From Minwuia thermotolerans (GTDB lineage: Bacteria > Pseudomonadota > Alphaproteobacteria > Minwuiales > Minwuiaceae), in the NCBI GenBank assembly GCA_021604565.1, contig BQJF01000001.1:1-64000 (forward strand): 64,000 nt of DNA, given 5' to 3'. The stretch's first letter is position 1. The number at the start of each line of letters is the position of its first letter. Positions 34,674 through 43,753 of the stretch are shown here, one piece after another. The position numbers were made by a program, and so were the translations under genes. The notes under the pieces were generated by a model. The model saw only the letters and a list, made by a program, of their open reading frames with translations. It was not told where the DNA came from and searched no databases.

Positions 34674-35069
34674 ATGAAGTTCGTCGCAATAGCCACTTTC
34701 GTCTTTGGTTCATTCTTGCTTGGTGCAAGTGGCCAGGCAGTCGCCTCAGGAACAGGAGCATCGGCCTGTCCCAGCGGCACATTCAAGTTCGGTGTTCCAC
34801 CGAAAGTGCCGGGTGAGAACGTTGAAGTCACGATCACGGAGAGCAGGAACCTGCTCATGCATGTCATCATTTTGCCGAACAAGGATACGATCGCTGACAC
34901 CTACGCGATCAAGCTGAGGACATGGCGAGGACAGCCCGATACCATCAACTACGCAACAGCTGCAGATCTGGCAAAGCGCAAACATTTCTGTGCATGGAAG
35001 GTTTCCGCGATCAATGGCGATCCGAGTCGAGAGCTTAACGGATGCATTGGAATTGTGGGGACATGCTGA
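34674..35069 (+). CDS. Small exported protein with four cysteines, unknown family
   Basis: 131 residues with a signal peptide (FVAIATFVFGSFLLG, cleavage near GQAVA). Cysteines in ACPSG, HFCAW, NGCIG and the final GTC could form two disulfides in the periplasm or outside. GGAGGGG lies just before the tandem ATGATG at 34671/34674. Position after a LuxR solo and a palindrome suggests it is the regulated target. I do not recognise the family, and there is no catalytic motif. Confidence 0.7.
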   Translation: MKFVAIATFVFGSFLLGASGQAVASGTGASACPSGTFKFGVPPKVPGENVEVTITESRNLLMHVIILPNKDTIADTYAIKLRTWRGQPDTINYATAADLAKRKHFCAWKVSAINGDPSRELNGCIGIVGTC

Positions 35070-35216
35070 GCATGTCATTTTCGTAGCCTAGCTTGCGCCA
35101 GATCGATTTAGAGCCACTGTTCTTCGATCAAACAGGTTGCATTTGGCATCAGGCTAGAATGCTGACCTTCGCATGTCACTGCGTAGCACGCTGATCGCTA
35201 AATCCTAAATGAATTG

Positions 35217-35243
35217 GGCCCGGCGGATTGTCCCCGCCGGGCC
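35217..35243. terminator. Hairpin between convergent genes, GGCCCGGCGG / CCGCCGGGCC
   Basis: A perfect 10-bp GC-rich stem with a 7-nt loop, followed by ATTTTCG on the plus strand and by a TTC-ATTT stretch on the minus strand. It lies between the small exported protein and nrdJ and could stop both. Confidence 0.7.
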
Positions 35244-35274
35244 ATTTTCGTTAGATCAGGATGCAGACTCGCGT

Positions 35275-38200
35275 TCAGGAACAGCCAGTCGTCGCGCCGC
35301 AAGTGTCGCACTTCATGCAGGTGCCGTTGCGCACCAGGGTGAAGTTGCCACAGTCATCGCAGGAGTCGCCCTCGTAGCCCTTCATGCGGGCTTCCGCGAC
35401 CTGCTTGGCGCGGCCGTTGCCGGTTCCACCGGAAGCGCTGACCGTCCTGGTCTCGGCGTAGGCCACGGACTGGCTGACCGTCGTCCCGCCTGAAGCACCC
35501 CCGGCGGAGCGCATCACGGTGGCGGTGTCCTCCAGCGCCTGCGCGGCGGCCTGACGCTTCTCCGGGTTCAGGACGTAGAGGTTGGAGCGGACGTAGCCGG
35601 TGGATGCCAGGCCCATTGCATGGGTCAGGGCAGCATCGGCGGCACGCACCTCTTCCTCGTTCTTGGCCGAGAGGTCGGGCAGGTTGCCTTCATCGGCGCC
35701 GTCACCGATGGCGTCGGCGCGCAGGTCGCTCGGCTCCACATGTGCCAGGTCGTTGCGGCCAAGATAGCTGACCGCCAGTTCCCGGAAGATGTAGTCCAGT
35801 ATCGACGTCGCGTTCTTGATCGCATCATTGCCCTGCACGATGCCGTTCGGCTCGAAGCGGGTGAAGGTGAAGGCCTCCACATATTCCTCCAGCGGCACGC
35901 CGTACTGCAGGCCGATGGAGATCGCGATGGCGAAATTGTTCATCAGGCTGCGGAAGGCGGCACCTTCCTTGTGCATGTCGATGAAGATCTCGCCGATGCG
36001 GCCATCGTCGAATTCACCGGTGCGCAGGTAGACCTTGTGCCCGCCGACCAGGGCCTTCTGGGTATAGCCCTTGCGACGGCTGGGCAGACGGTCGCGTTCA
36101 CGAACAATCACCTTCTCGATGATCCGTTCCGCAACGATCTGCGCCTTCTCGGTCAGCGAGGCTTCGGCCACGGCCTCTTCCAGTGTCTCGCCTTCCTCGT
36201 CCAGCGCCACGGCGTTCAACGGCTGGGACAGCTTGGAGCCATCACGGTAGAGCGCATTGGCCTTCAGCCCCAGACGCCAGGACAGCATGTAGGCTTCGCG
36301 GCAGTCCTCCACGTTGGCGCTGTTCGGCATGTTGATGGTCTTGGAGATGGCACCCGAGATGAACGGCTGCGACGCCGCCAGCATCCGGATGTGACTTTCC
36401 GCCGACAGGTAGCGCTTGCCGATACGGCCACAGGGGTTGGCACAGTCGAAGACGATCAGGTGCTCGTCCTTCAGATGCGGTGCCCCCTCAACGGTCATGG
36501 CACCGCAGATGTAGGTGTTGGCGGCCTCGATCTCCGACTTGCTGAAACCCATCGCGGCCAGCATGTCGAAGTTCAGGTCGTCGAGCTGTTCCGGCTCGAA
36601 GCCCAGCACCCGCAGGCAGAAATCCTCGCCCAGGGTGTAGCGGTTGAAGGCAAAGCGAATGTCGAAGGCGCTCCTGATTCCGTCCTCAAGCTGCTCGAGC
36701 TGGAAGTCGGAGAAGCCGCGTGCCTTCAGAGTCTCGGTATTGATGAACGGTGCACCGTCCAGCGTGGCATGACCCACGGCGTAGTTGATGATCGCATCGC
36801 GCTGGCTGTCGGTGTAGCCGAGCTTGGTCAGCGCCTCCGGCACCGTGCGGTTGATGATCTTGAAGTAGCCGCCGCCGGCCAGCTTCTTGAACTTCACGAT
36901 GGCGAAATCCGGCTCGATGCCCGTGGTGTCACAGTCCATCACCAGACCGATGGTGCCGGTCGGCGCGATCACGCTGGCCTGCGCATTGCGGAAGCCATGG
37001 TTCTCGCCGAGGTCCAGCGCCCGCTGCCAGGACCGCTGTCCGGCCTTGACCAGCGCCTGGTCCGGACAGGACCGCACGTCCAGCGGCACCGGTGCGATCG
37101 ACAGATCCTCATAGCCCTCGTCCGAACCTTCGGCAGCACGGGCATGGTTGCGGATCACCCGCAGCATGTGCTTCGCGTTCTTCGCGTAGCCGGGGAAGGC
37201 GCCCAGTTCGCCCGCCATCTCGGCAGACGTCGCATAGGACACGCCGGTCATCAGGGAGGTAATTGCACCACAGAGCGCCCGACCCTCGTCCGAGTCATAG
37301 CCCAGCCCCTGTGCCATCAGCAGACCACCGATGTTGGCAAAGCCCAGACCCAGCGTGCGGAAACGATAGCTGAGTTCCGCAATCTCCTTCGACGGGAACT
37401 GCGCCATCATGACGGAGACTTCCAGCGTCACCGTCCAGAGCCGCACCGCGTGCTCGAAGGCTTCGATGTCGAAGCTGGCGTCGGCCTTGCGGAACGTCAT
37501 CAGGTTCAGGGAGGCCAGATTGCAGGCCGTGTCATCAAGGAACATGTACTCGGAACACGGATTGGACGCATTGATGCGGCCATCCTCCGGGCAGGTGTGC
37601 CAGTCGTTGATGGTGGTGTCGAACTGCACACCCGGATCGGCGGAGGCCCATGCGGCGTAGCAGACCTTTTCCCACAGTTCCGCCGCGTTGACGCGCTTGC
37701 CCGACTTCTCGTCGGTGCGGAACTTGAGCTCCCACTCGCCATCGCGCTCCACGGCATCCAGGAACGCGTTCGGTACGCGCACGGAATTGTTGGAGTTCTG
37801 GCCGGAGACCGTCAGATAGGCGTCCGAATCCCAGTCCTTGTCGTAGACCGGGATATCGATGTGGCGATAGCCCTGCCCGGCGAACTGGATGACACGCTGG
37901 ATATAGTTCTCCGGGATCACCGCCTTGCGCGCGGCGATGATCTCGGTCTTCAGGGCGCTGTTCTCCTTCGGATCCAGACGACGGTCGTCGTCGGGTGCGA
38001 AGGTGTCAACCCAGCAGGCACCGATGATCGCGTTCAGGTGACGGTTGGCCAGGGTGGAGCCGGAGACGAGGGCCGCAACCTTCTGCTCCTCCACGACCTT
38101 CCACATGATGTATTCCTCGATATCCGGATGATCGAGGTCGATGGTCACCATCTTGGCAGCCCGGCGGGTGGTGCCGCCGGACTTGATCGCACCTGCGGCG

Positions 38201-38988
38201 CGGTCACCGATCTTCAGGAAGCTCATCAGGCCGGACGACCGGCCACCGCCGGACAGCGGCTCGTTCGCGCCACGCAGGGCGGAGAAGTTGGTGCCGGTGC
38301 CGGAGCCGTACTTGAACAGCCGTGCCTCACGCACCCACAGGTCCATAATCCCGCCCTCGTTCACCAGGTCGTCGCTGACGGACTGGATGAAGCAGGCATG
38401 GGGCTGCGGATGCTCGTAGGCGGTGAGCGACTCGGTGAGCTCGCCGGTGCGGAAATCGACGTAATAGTGGCCCTGCGCCGGACCATCGATGCCATAGGCC
38501 CAGTGCAGGCCGGTGTTGAACCACTGCGGGGAATTGGGGGCCGCCATCTGCTTCGCGAGCATGTAGCGCATCTCGTCGTAATAGGTGCGGGCGTCCTTCT
38601 CCGCATCGAAGTAGCCGCCCTTCCAGCCCCAGTAGGTCCAGGTGCCGGCGAGCCGGTCGAAGACCTGCCGTGCATCGGTCTCCCCGGTGATGCGCTCCGA
38701 CTTCGGCAGGTCGGCCAGTGCCTCCTCGTCAGGGACACGGCGCTGCAGCCAGACGGGAACGTCATCCTCCGCATGCGGCTTCAGACGCGCGGGGACGCCG
38801 GCCTTGCGGAAGTACTTCTGCGCCAGCACGTCTGACGCCACCTGGCTCCACGCCTTCGGCACATTCATGCGGTCCAGACGGAAGACGACCGAGCCGTCCG
38901 GATTCCGGATCTCGCTGGTGGTCGTCCGGAACTCGATGGCGTCGTAGGCATCCGCCCCGTCCTTCGTGAAACGCCGCTCAATGCGCAT
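35275..38988 (-). CDS. nrdJ: Vitamin B12-dependent (class II) ribonucleotide reductase
   Basis: 1237 residues from the ATG at 38988; two ATG/GTG codons upstream are weaker choices. It reduces ribonucleotides to deoxyribonucleotides with adenosylcobalamin, with or without oxygen. Visible signatures: [59 protein letters not shown] and [19 protein letters not shown], and a C-terminal zinc ribbon ([20 protein letters not shown]) that supplies redox cysteines. The length and ribbon are typical of alphaproteobacterial NrdJ. Two possible NrdR boxes lie 122-181 bp upstream. Confidence 0.97.
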   Translation of the reverse strand: MRIERRFTKDGADAYDAIEFRTTTSEIRNPDGSVVFRLDRMNVPKAWSQVASDVLAQKYFRKAGVPARLKPHAEDDVPVWLQRRVPDEEALADLPKSERITGETDARQVFDRLAGTWTYWGWKGGYFDAEKDARTYYDEMRYMLAKQMAAPNSPQWFNTGLHWAYGIDGPAQGHYYVDFRTGELTESLTAYEHPQPHACFIQSVSDDLVNEGGIMDLWVREARLFKYGSGTGTNFSALRGANEPLSGGGRSSGLMSFLKIGDRAAGAIKSGGTTRRAAKMVTIDLDHPDIEEYIMWKVVEEQKVAALVSGSTLANRHLNAIIGACWVDTFAPDDDRRLDPKENSALKTEIIAARKAVIPENYIQRVIQFAGQGYRHIDIPVYDKDWDSDAYLTVSGQNSNNSVRVPNAFLDAVERDGEWELKFRTDEKSGKRVNAAELWEKVCYAAWASADPGVQFDTTINDWHTCPEDGRINASNPCSEYMFLDDTACNLASLNLMTFRKADASFDIEAFEHAVRLWTVTLEVSVMMAQFPSKEIAELSYRFRTLGLGFANIGGLLMAQGLGYDSDEGRALCGAITSLMTGVSYATSAEMAGELGAFPGYAKNAKHMLRVIRNHARAAEGSDEGYEDLSIAPVPLDVRSCPDQALVKAGQRSWQRALDLGENHGFRNAQASVIAPTGTIGLVMDCDTTGIEPDFAIVKFKKLAGGGYFKIINRTVPEALTKLGYTDSQRDAIINYAVGHATLDGAPFINTETLKARGFSDFQLEQLEDGIRSAFDIRFAFNRYTLGEDFCLRVLGFEPEQLDDLNFDMLAAMGFSKSEIEAANTYICGAMTVEGAPHLKDEHLIVFDCANPCGRIGKRYLSAESHIRMLAASQPFISGAISKTINMPNSANVEDCREAYMLSWRLGLKANALYRDGSKLSQPLNAVALDEEGETLEEAVAEASLTEKAQIVAERIIEKVIVRERDRLPSRRKGYTQKALVGGHKVYLRTGEFDDGRIGEIFIDMHKEGAAFRSLMNNFAIAISIGLQYGVPLEEYVEAFTFTRFEPNGIVQGNDAIKNATSILDYIFRELAVSYLGRNDLAHVEPSDLRADAIGDGADEGNLPDLSAKNEEEVRAADAALTHAMGLASTGYVRSNLYVLNPEKRQAAAQALEDTATVMRSAGGASGGTTVSQSVAYAETRTVSASGGTGNGRAKQVAEARMKGYEGDSCDDCGNFTLVRNGTCMKCDTCGATTGCS

Positions 38989-39109
38989 AGGTCTTCCCCT
39001 CATATTCCCGCGAACCACGGCAGTCTCGCCGATTCGCAGGTCGGCAAGTAGCCGTGATTTTGATCTAGCACTATCTGTTGCGGCCCAGCCCTGCCTGTGC
39101 CCGCAATGA

Positions 39110-39125
39110 CCACAACATATTGCGG
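39110..39125. promoter_or_regulatory. Possible NrdR box 1 upstream of nrdJ
   Basis: CCACAACATATTGCGG matches 12 of 16 positions of the consensus ACACWATATATWGTGT. Paired boxes are usual for NrdR, and a second one lies 44 bp away, about four helical turns. Confidence 0.4.
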
Positions 39126-39153
39126 TCCGAGCGCCTGCGCCGTCAATCGGAAA

Positions 39154-39169
39154 TCACCATATCTGGTGT
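39154..39169. promoter_or_regulatory. Possible NrdR box 2 upstream of nrdJ
   Basis: TCACCATATCTGGTGT also matches 12 of 16 consensus positions, with an intact ACCATATCTGGT dyad core. Together with box 1 it would place NrdR repression over the nrdJ promoter. Confidence 0.45.
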
Positions 39170-39318
39170 ATGATTTTGACAACACCGCTACATACGCTGG
39201 CGGCATTACGTAATTCCGGGCGGTTCCGGCTGGACAGGAAGCGTGGCTGAAGGGGACCTTCCGAACAACGGCCCGGCATCGCTGCTGGCAACGCGACGCA
39301 GCACATACGGCGTTCTGT

Positions 39319-39404
39319 GGTGCCCCAGGCCCGACTCGAACGGGCACTCCGTTACCGGAAGCAGATTTTGAGTCTACCGCGTCTACCGATTCCGCCACTG
39401 GGGC
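39319..39404 (-). tRNA. tRNA-Leu (anticodon CAA)
   Basis: 86 nt including an encoded CCA. The acceptor stem GCCCCAG pairs with CTGGGGC, the anticodon stem GTAGA/TCTGC closes the loop CTCAAAA, giving anticodon CAA that reads UUG, and the T arm has GTTCGAGTC. A long variable arm (TTCCGGTAACGGAG) marks a class II leucine tRNA. No integrase or repeated 3' end suggests it has been an attachment site. Confidence 0.96.
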
Positions 39405-39593
39405 ATATCCAGAAGGCTGGCGGATCATAGATGGCGCGCCGCTTTGATCAAGTATCAACCGAGTGACAGTATCGGCGGTCGCTATTGGCTTGCGGGCGCG
39501 GCGCACCTTCGTTATACAGCCGCCTTCCTGAGACATTCACGGGCCTGTCTGCGCGCTTGCGCGTGGTGGCCCACAGACGAGCGGACGAGAGCC

Positions 39594-39815
39594 ATGAAAG
39601 CGGACATTCATCCCGACTATCACGAGATCACGGTGCAGCTGCCCAGTGGCGATACCTACCAGACGCGCTCCACCTGGGGCAGCGCCGGTGACACCCTGGT
39701 GCTGGACATCGACCCGTCGACCCACGCCGCCTGGACCGGTGGCACCCAGCGTCTGATGGACAAGGGCCAGGTTGCCAAGTTCCGCAGCAAGTATGCGGGC
39801 TTCGGTCTGAAGTGA
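39594..39815 (+). CDS. rpmE: 50S ribosomal protein L31
   Basis: 73 residues beginning [20 protein letters not shown], with TRSTWG and [17 protein letters not shown] segments. It has no cysteines, so it is the zinc-free form typical of alphaproteobacteria. L31 bridges the ribosomal subunits. It is followed by a strong terminator and stands alone, which is usual for rpmE. Confidence 0.96.
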   Translation: MKADIHPDYHEITVQLPSGDTYQTRSTWGSAGDTLVLDIDPSTHAAWTGGTQRLMDKGQVAKFRSKYAGFGLK

Positions 39816-39856
39816 TCTGCCGGCGGGGTCTGCCCCGCCACATGCCGGATACGAAG

Positions 39857-39893
39857 ATGCCTCTGCCGCGATGCGCGGCGGAGGCATTTTTTT
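39857..39893 (+). terminator. Rho-independent terminator after rpmE
   Basis: ATGCCTCTGCCGC pairs with GCGGCGGAGGCAT across a four-base loop, with a T7 tract immediately after. This is the clearest intrinsic terminator in the window. Confidence 0.9.
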
Positions 39894-39906
39894 GGCTCCC
39901 CTCCCC

Positions 39907-39936
39907 CTTGAACCAGCCTTGCGGGCACCAAGATAT
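39907..39936 (+). promoter_or_regulatory. Possible heat-shock (RpoH-type) promoter for the small heat-shock gene
   Basis: CTTGAA at 39907 and CCAAGATAT at 39928 are 15 bp apart, close to alphaproteobacterial RpoH promoters (CTTG-N17-CYTATNT). Transcription from here would give a leader of about 90 nt, the size of a ROSE thermometer. Confidence 0.4.
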
Positions 39937-40012
39937 TGGTTCGGTCGTTGCCGCCTGGCGGGGCGACCATAACCGGAAATCGCGTTTGCCCATCCGGGAC
40001 TCGCGAAACTCA

Positions 40013-40031
40013 CATTGCTTCAAGGAGGATG
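40013..40031 (+). promoter_or_regulatory. ROSE-like RNA thermometer hairpin sequestering the Shine-Dalgarno
   Basis: CATT-G-CTT pairs with the ribosome site GAGGATG over a CAAG loop, leaving a single bulged G (40017) opposite the Shine-Dalgarno. A conserved UUGCU strand with that G is the hallmark of ROSE elements that control small heat-shock genes in rhizobia and relatives. It lies 5 nt before the hsp20 start. Folding was done by eye. Confidence 0.55.
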
Positions 40032-40035
40032 TGCC

Positions 40036-40488
40036 ATGCGTACGTTTGATCTCTCACCCCTGCTTCGCAACACGGTTGGCTTCGACCGTTTCGACCGTCT
40101 GTTCGACACGGCCTACAACGCCGCCGACAGCCAGTCATTCCCCGCATACGACATCGTGCGCCACGCGGAGGACAAGTATCGCATCAGCCTGGCGGTCGCC
40201 GGCTATGGCGAGAACGAGCTGGAAATCAATCAGGAAGGCCGCAGCCTGACAATCTCCGGCAAGGCCGAGGAAGTCGCTGCCGATGAAGGAACTGCGTTCC
40301 TGCACCGCGGCATCGCCCGTCGCGCCTTCACTCGCCGTTTCCACCTGGCGGATACCGTGAAGGTGGTTGGCGCTGACCTGGTGAACGGCCTGCTGAACAT
40401 CGAACTGGTGAACGAGATCCCGGAGGCCGAGAAGCCCCGCGAGATCACCATCGGTTCCGGCCAGAAGCAGCTGTCCCAGGCTGCCTGA
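40036..40488 (+). CDS. Hsp20/alpha-crystallin family small heat-shock protein (IbpA-like)
   Basis: 150 residues. The start is the ATG 8 bp after AAGGAGG. FDRLFD near the N-terminus, YRISLAVAGYGENELEI and SGKAEE in the alpha-crystallin domain, RAFTRRFHLADTVKV with NGLLNIELVNEIPE as the last beta strands fit IbpA/HspH proteins. These hold unfolding proteins for refolding by DnaK/ClpB. Upstream RpoH-like promoter and ROSE-like hairpin suggest temperature control at two levels. Confidence 0.94.
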   Translation: MRTFDLSPLLRNTVGFDRFDRLFDTAYNAADSQSFPAYDIVRHAEDKYRISLAVAGYGENELEINQEGRSLTISGKAEEVAADEGTAFLHRGIARRAFTRRFHLADTVKVVGADLVNGLLNIELVNEIPEAEKPREITIGSGQKQLSQAA

Positions 40489-40538
40489 GTGTCAGGTCCT
40501 CGCTGAAAATTCGGCGATAGCCAACTGAACCGGAAAGA

Positions 40539-40567
40539 GGCCCGCGTCGGAATTTCCGGCGCGGGCC
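40539..40567. terminator. Hairpin between hsp20 and nnrU-like gene
   Basis: GGCCCGCG pairs with CGCGGGCC, and an inner CCGGAAATTTCCGG-like part extends the stem. TTGTTCTCTT follows on the plus strand. It can serve both convergent genes. Confidence 0.7.
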
Positions 40568-40598
40568 TTGTTCTCTTACAGTCAGGGCAGTTCGCAGG

Positions 40599-41288
40599 TC
40601 AGGGCAGTGGATCGACACCCATGATGATCGGGTGCAGGTGCAGGAAGCCGATGAAGACGACCACGGCCAGAAGCAGCCGCCACCAGCCGAGTTCCCGTAT
40701 CACCAGCCGGTTGCGCCCCTGCAGGATGGCGAGAAACGGAATGATGGAGGTCACGGCGCTGTAGCGGGCCCAGCCGTCAGGGTCGGCCTTGCGCCGCTTT
40801 GCATCGATCAGCAACGTGCCCGCCGCCGCGAGCACCAGAAATCCGCCGAAGAAGATCAGCGCATTGTAGTCCCCGCGCACCAGCATGTGGGCCACACCCC
40901 AGAGCACGACCGAGACCAGGAACGGATGCCGCGTGATCCGCATGAAACCGCGCGCCGGATCATCCCCTGCCGCCACCGACTGGCCAACGGCAGCCGGATT
41001 GGGTTGCGTCTGTCCGCCGATGAACAGGATGAAACCGAGCAGGATCAGCAGCGCCGCCACATGGTTCATCACGTTGGGCTGATACCAGAGCATGCCACTG
41101 AATTCCGCAGCATTGAAGGCCATCACCACCCAGACGATCCCGGCGAGGGACAGGATGGAATAGAAGGCGAGATAGCCGCCCTGCCCCATCATGGCCACCA
41201 GCCGCGCGCGCAGTGCGCTGGATGGCACCACATGGATGACCAGAAAGACCGCCATGGCCAGAATCAGATGTGCTGTGGTTCCCGTCAT
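40599..41288 (-). CDS. NnrU family membrane protein
   Basis: 229 residues with six or so membrane helices, starting with a helix and HVVPSSALRARLVAMMG. The MRITRHPFLVSVVLWGVAHM segment is the NnrU/isoprenylcysteine-methyltransferase-like signature. NnrU was first described near nitric-oxide and nitrite reductase genes in Rhodobacter, yet no denitrification gene is in this window. It starts 3 bp after a small hypothetical gene, so the two are likely coupled. Confidence 0.88.
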   Translation of the reverse strand: MTGTTAHLILAMAVFLVIHVVPSSALRARLVAMMGQGGYLAFYSILSLAGIVWVVMAFNAAEFSGMLWYQPNVMNHVAALLILLGFILFIGGQTQPNPAAVGQSVAAGDDPARGFMRITRHPFLVSVVLWGVAHMLVRGDYNALIFFGGFLVLAAAGTLLIDAKRRKADPDGWARYSAVTSIIPFLAILQGRNRLVIRELGWWRLLLAVVVFIGFLHLHPIIMGVDPLP

Positions 41289-41291
41289 GTC

Positions 41292-41585
41292 CTATCCCGC
41301 ATCATTCGCTGCCAACCGGATTCCGGTGTCGCCGTCCTGAACCTGAAAGCCACCGGTGAGGTCCGACAGCCGCCGTCCCTTCTCGGTCAGGCGACAGACG
41401 ATCCAGTCCGGCTTGATCGGATTGTCGAACCAGGGCGCCGCGAGCCCTCGCGCGATGCAGGTCCGCACCACATCAACCGGCACCATCTGCCCGTCTTCGT
41501 CGAACAGGGGCAGTTTCCCGCCGGGTTGTGTCAGCCCGCGCGCGAGATAACGCAACTGCGCCGCTGTCGGCACGTTCCTGTCCAT
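41292..41585 (-). CDS. Small conserved-looking hypothetical protein
   Basis: 97 residues from the ATG at 41585: it begins MDRNVPTAAQLRYLARGLTQ and continues with PDWIVCRLTEKGRRLSDL and a charged end. The layout suggests a small winged-helix-like or single-domain soluble protein, but I do not recognise it. The frame stays open up to 41693, overlapping the hydrolase gene, and a start at 41615 is also possible. It stands between the hydrolase and nnrU-like genes, probably in the same transcript. Confidence 0.6.
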   Translation of the reverse strand: MDRNVPTAAQLRYLARGLTQPGGKLPLFDEDGQMVPVDVVRTCIARGLAAPWFDNPIKPDWIVCRLTEKGRRLSDLTGGFQVQDGDTGIRLAANDAG

Positions 41586-41640
41586 GATGATCGTTCTTGA
41601 AGAATCCCCGGCCATCGCGGCAGGATAATCGAGAACGCAA

Positions 41641-42438
41641 TCAATCTGGATCACTTTCGGCAACAATTCCGGCGACAAATGCGCCGATGGCATCCAGCGT
41701 GGCCTGCGGCTGGTCCTGATGCGGGGCGTGGCCGCATTCGGGCAGCATCAGCGCCTCCGCCCTTCTCCCGACACCGGCAACGATCCCCTCGACCTGTGCC
41801 ACCGTACCGTAGGCGTCACTCTCCCCCTGCATCACCAGACAGGGCACATCGATCATCGGCAGGAACTCTTCCAGGTTCCAGTGCAGGAATTCGGGGTTCA
41901 GCCAGGAATCGGCCCATCCCCGGAACGCGCAATCCACGTTCGCGCCGTGATAGCGCTGCAGCGCCTCTCGCAGGCGACCGGTCGCAAAGGCCTCACTGGC
42001 CGCGGCGATGGAGCGGACGCTCACGTCCTCGATGAAGATGTGCGCGGCCATCGTGACCACGCCGCGCAGGCCCGGCGCGGCAGCCGCCCCGGCATTGATC
42101 AGCGCAATGGAACCACCGTCCGAATGGCCAACCAATATGTGGTCCCCGATGCCCAGGTGCCGCAGCAGTTCCGGTAGCACCACGCGGGCATCGTCGTGCA
42201 TGTAGCTGATCGGGCGCGGCAGTGCGCAGGGCGCCGAGCGGCCATAGCCATGGCGGCTGTAGGCGAGCACACCACAGCCCGTGCGCGCTGCCAGTTCGTC
42301 GGGAAAGGTCCGCCAGAGATCGACGCAACCCAGTCCCTCATGCAACAGGACCAGGGTCGGGGTCCGTTCGCGATCGCCGAACCAGCGATACTCGATCCTG
42401 CCCTGGTTCAGCGCCGCATGGGAATTTCCGTCCGTCAT
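41641..42438 (-). CDS. Alpha/beta hydrolase
   Basis: 265 residues from the ATG at 42438. The nucleophile elbow GHSDGGSIALINAG and the HGYGRS segment after the oxyanion strand identify the fold, and the C-terminal catalytic His is in LPECGHAPHQDQ. The family includes esterases, C-C bond hydrolases and haloperoxidases; the substrate is not evident. It lies directly after the flavodoxin gene on the same strand. Confidence 0.9.
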   Translation of the reverse strand: MTDGNSHAALNQGRIEYRWFGDRERTPTLVLLHEGLGCVDLWRTFPDELAARTGCGVLAYSRHGYGRSAPCALPRPISYMHDDARVVLPELLRHLGIGDHILVGHSDGGSIALINAGAAAAPGLRGVVTMAAHIFIEDVSVRSIAAASEAFATGRLREALQRYHGANVDCAFRGWADSWLNPEFLHWNLEEFLPMIDVPCLVMQGESDAYGTVAQVEGIVAGVGRRAEALMLPECGHAPHQDQPQATLDAIGAFVAGIVAESDPD

Positions 42439-42452
42439 GTTCGGTCCGCCGG

Positions 42453-42929
42453 TCAGGCGGCGACATCCGTTGTGTCGATCAGGCGGATCCATTCCTGAAT
42501 CCACACCACACCGGCTTCCTCCGGCAGTTCCGCACCATTGGCATTGTGCTGCGACCGTTCGCCGATGATGCGTGCGCCACATCTGGTCAACAGATCCTCG
42601 AACAGCTTGCCGCCAAAATTGTAGGTCTCGCCATAGGTCGAGTCGCCCAGACCGAAGACGCCGAACCGCACGTCCGACAGGTCAGGTGCGGCTTCATCAA
42701 TGGCTTCATAGAAGTCCAGCGCGTTGTCCGGCACCTCCCCCTGCCCATAGGTGGAGGTAACGATCAGGAACACACCGTCCCGGTCGAACACGCTGGCGTC
42801 CAGATCATCCATCAGCATCATCTCGACGGAATGATCACTGACTTCCCCGATCTTTGCCTGCATGTCCTCGGCGACCATCTCGGCTGTACCTGTCATCGAT
42901 CCGACAAGGATATTGATGGACGCGGACAT
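42453..42929 (-). CDS. Flavodoxin domain protein (MioC-like)
   Basis: 158 residues from the ATG at 42929. The FMN phosphate loop is VGSMTGTAEMVAEDM at the N-terminus, and FLIVTSTYGQGEVPDNALDFY and VFGLGDSTYGETYNFGGK supply the isoalloxazine loops. It carries electrons between reductases and acceptors in the cytoplasm. MioC supports biotin synthase in E. coli, but biotin genes are absent here. Confidence 0.92.
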   Translation of the reverse strand: MSASINILVGSMTGTAEMVAEDMQAKIGEVSDHSVEMMLMDDLDASVFDRDGVFLIVTSTYGQGEVPDNALDFYEAIDEAAPDLSDVRFGVFGLGDSTYGETYNFGGKLFEDLLTRCGARIIGERSQHNANGAELPEEAGVVWIQEWIRLIDTTDVAA

Positions 42930-43258
42930 GGCTTCCCTCGCTCGATCGACTGCACGTTGACGGCGGATCGTATAGACCAAACGGGGGGCCTGATCCAGTC
43001 CCCGGGACATCCGGTGCAGGCCGGGCAGCAGCCCGGTCAGGCAACGGCGGACGCGGTACCGATGCAACCGCGACAGGGATTGGGCATGGAACCAATTCGC
43101 TTCCGGGGCGATTCTAAAGCCTTCATTAACAAAATTGGCCCATTCCTTGCTGAGAGATTTGCAACACCCAGTTTGCATGGGGACTTGCGTTGGCCGGGGG
43201 TCAACGAGGTTTGGGGCGACACCATCCCCTGGCGATAACGAACCGAGGAGAAGACCAG
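42930..43258. other. Divergent promoter region between flavodoxin and Sel1-like genes
   Basis: About 330 bp with a GC-rich first half and an AT-richer second half (ttcattaacaaaattgg around 43120). No convincing gene or RNA was seen. The second half probably holds the promoter of the exported Sel1-like protein. Confidence 0.5.
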
Positions 43259-43753
43259 ATGTTCCGCAAGATTGCTTTCGGCGCGACCTTCGCGACCGCA
43301 CTGATGATGGGCAGCATGGCCCACGCCGGCTATGACGAGGGCAAGGCCCTCTACGAGCAGGGCAAGTTCAACGAGGCACTGCAGGAATTCGTGCAGGCTG
43401 GCGGTGACGGCAATGTAGAGGCTGTCTATCGTGCGGCCCTGATGTTCGAAGCAGGCGAAGGCACTGCCAAGGAAGACGCACAGGCAATGGCCAAGGCCGC
43501 AGACTGGTTCCAGACTGCCGCGCGCGCGGGCCACAAGGGTGCCATGAAGAAGCTGGCAAAGATGTTTGCCGACGGCCGCGGCAAGCCGCAGGATCCGGTG
43601 CAGGCTTGGGCGATCCTTCAGATCGCGGCCGACCGTGGAGACAAGGAAGCTGCTGCACAGCGGGATGCCCTGGCCGAGACCATGCGCCCGGGTCAGTTGC
43701 AGGCCGGCAAGCGTCGCCTGGAGAAGATTGTCGACAACTACCAGGGTTCCTGA
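43259..43753 (+). CDS. Exported Sel1-like repeat protein
   Basis: 164 residues with a signal peptide ending near SMAHA. The mature chain is two to three Sel1-like repeats (ALYEQGKFNEALQEFVQAG, AVYRAALMFEAGEGTAKED, KLAKMFADGRGKPQDPVQAW), each a helix-turn-helix with the Gly-rich turn. Such proteins usually scaffold other envelope proteins. GAGGAGAAG lies just upstream of the ATG. Specific partners unknown. Confidence 0.9.
   Translation: MFRKIAFGATFATALMMGSMAHAGYDEGKALYEQGKFNEALQEFVQAGGDGNVEAVYRAALMFEAGEGTAKEDAQAMAKAADWFQTAARAGHKGAMKKLAKMFADGRGKPQDPVQAWAILQIAADRGDKEAAAQRDALAETMRPGQLQAGKRRLEKIVDNYQGS

Larger units (their letters stand above)
38989..39318. other. nrdJ upstream region, no gene seen
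   Basis: About 330 bp between nrdJ and tRNA-Leu. It holds the two NrdR-like dyads listed separately and GC-poor tracts. I looked for the B12-riboswitch box and found no match, and no conserved small reading frame. Confidence 0.5.

Noticed and set aside
35620-38835. A 1071-residue open frame on the plus strand, antisense to nrdJ
   Set aside because: It mirrors the codon periodicity of a very GC-rich gene, has no recognisable motif, and nrdJ on the other strand has full conserved signatures.
38989-39300. Cobalamin riboswitch expected before nrdJ
   Set aside because: No B12-box-like sequence was found on the minus strand; NrdR-like sites explain regulation better.
39319-39404. tRNA-Leu as a mobile-element attachment site
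   Set aside because: No integrase and no repeat of the tRNA 3' end nearby.
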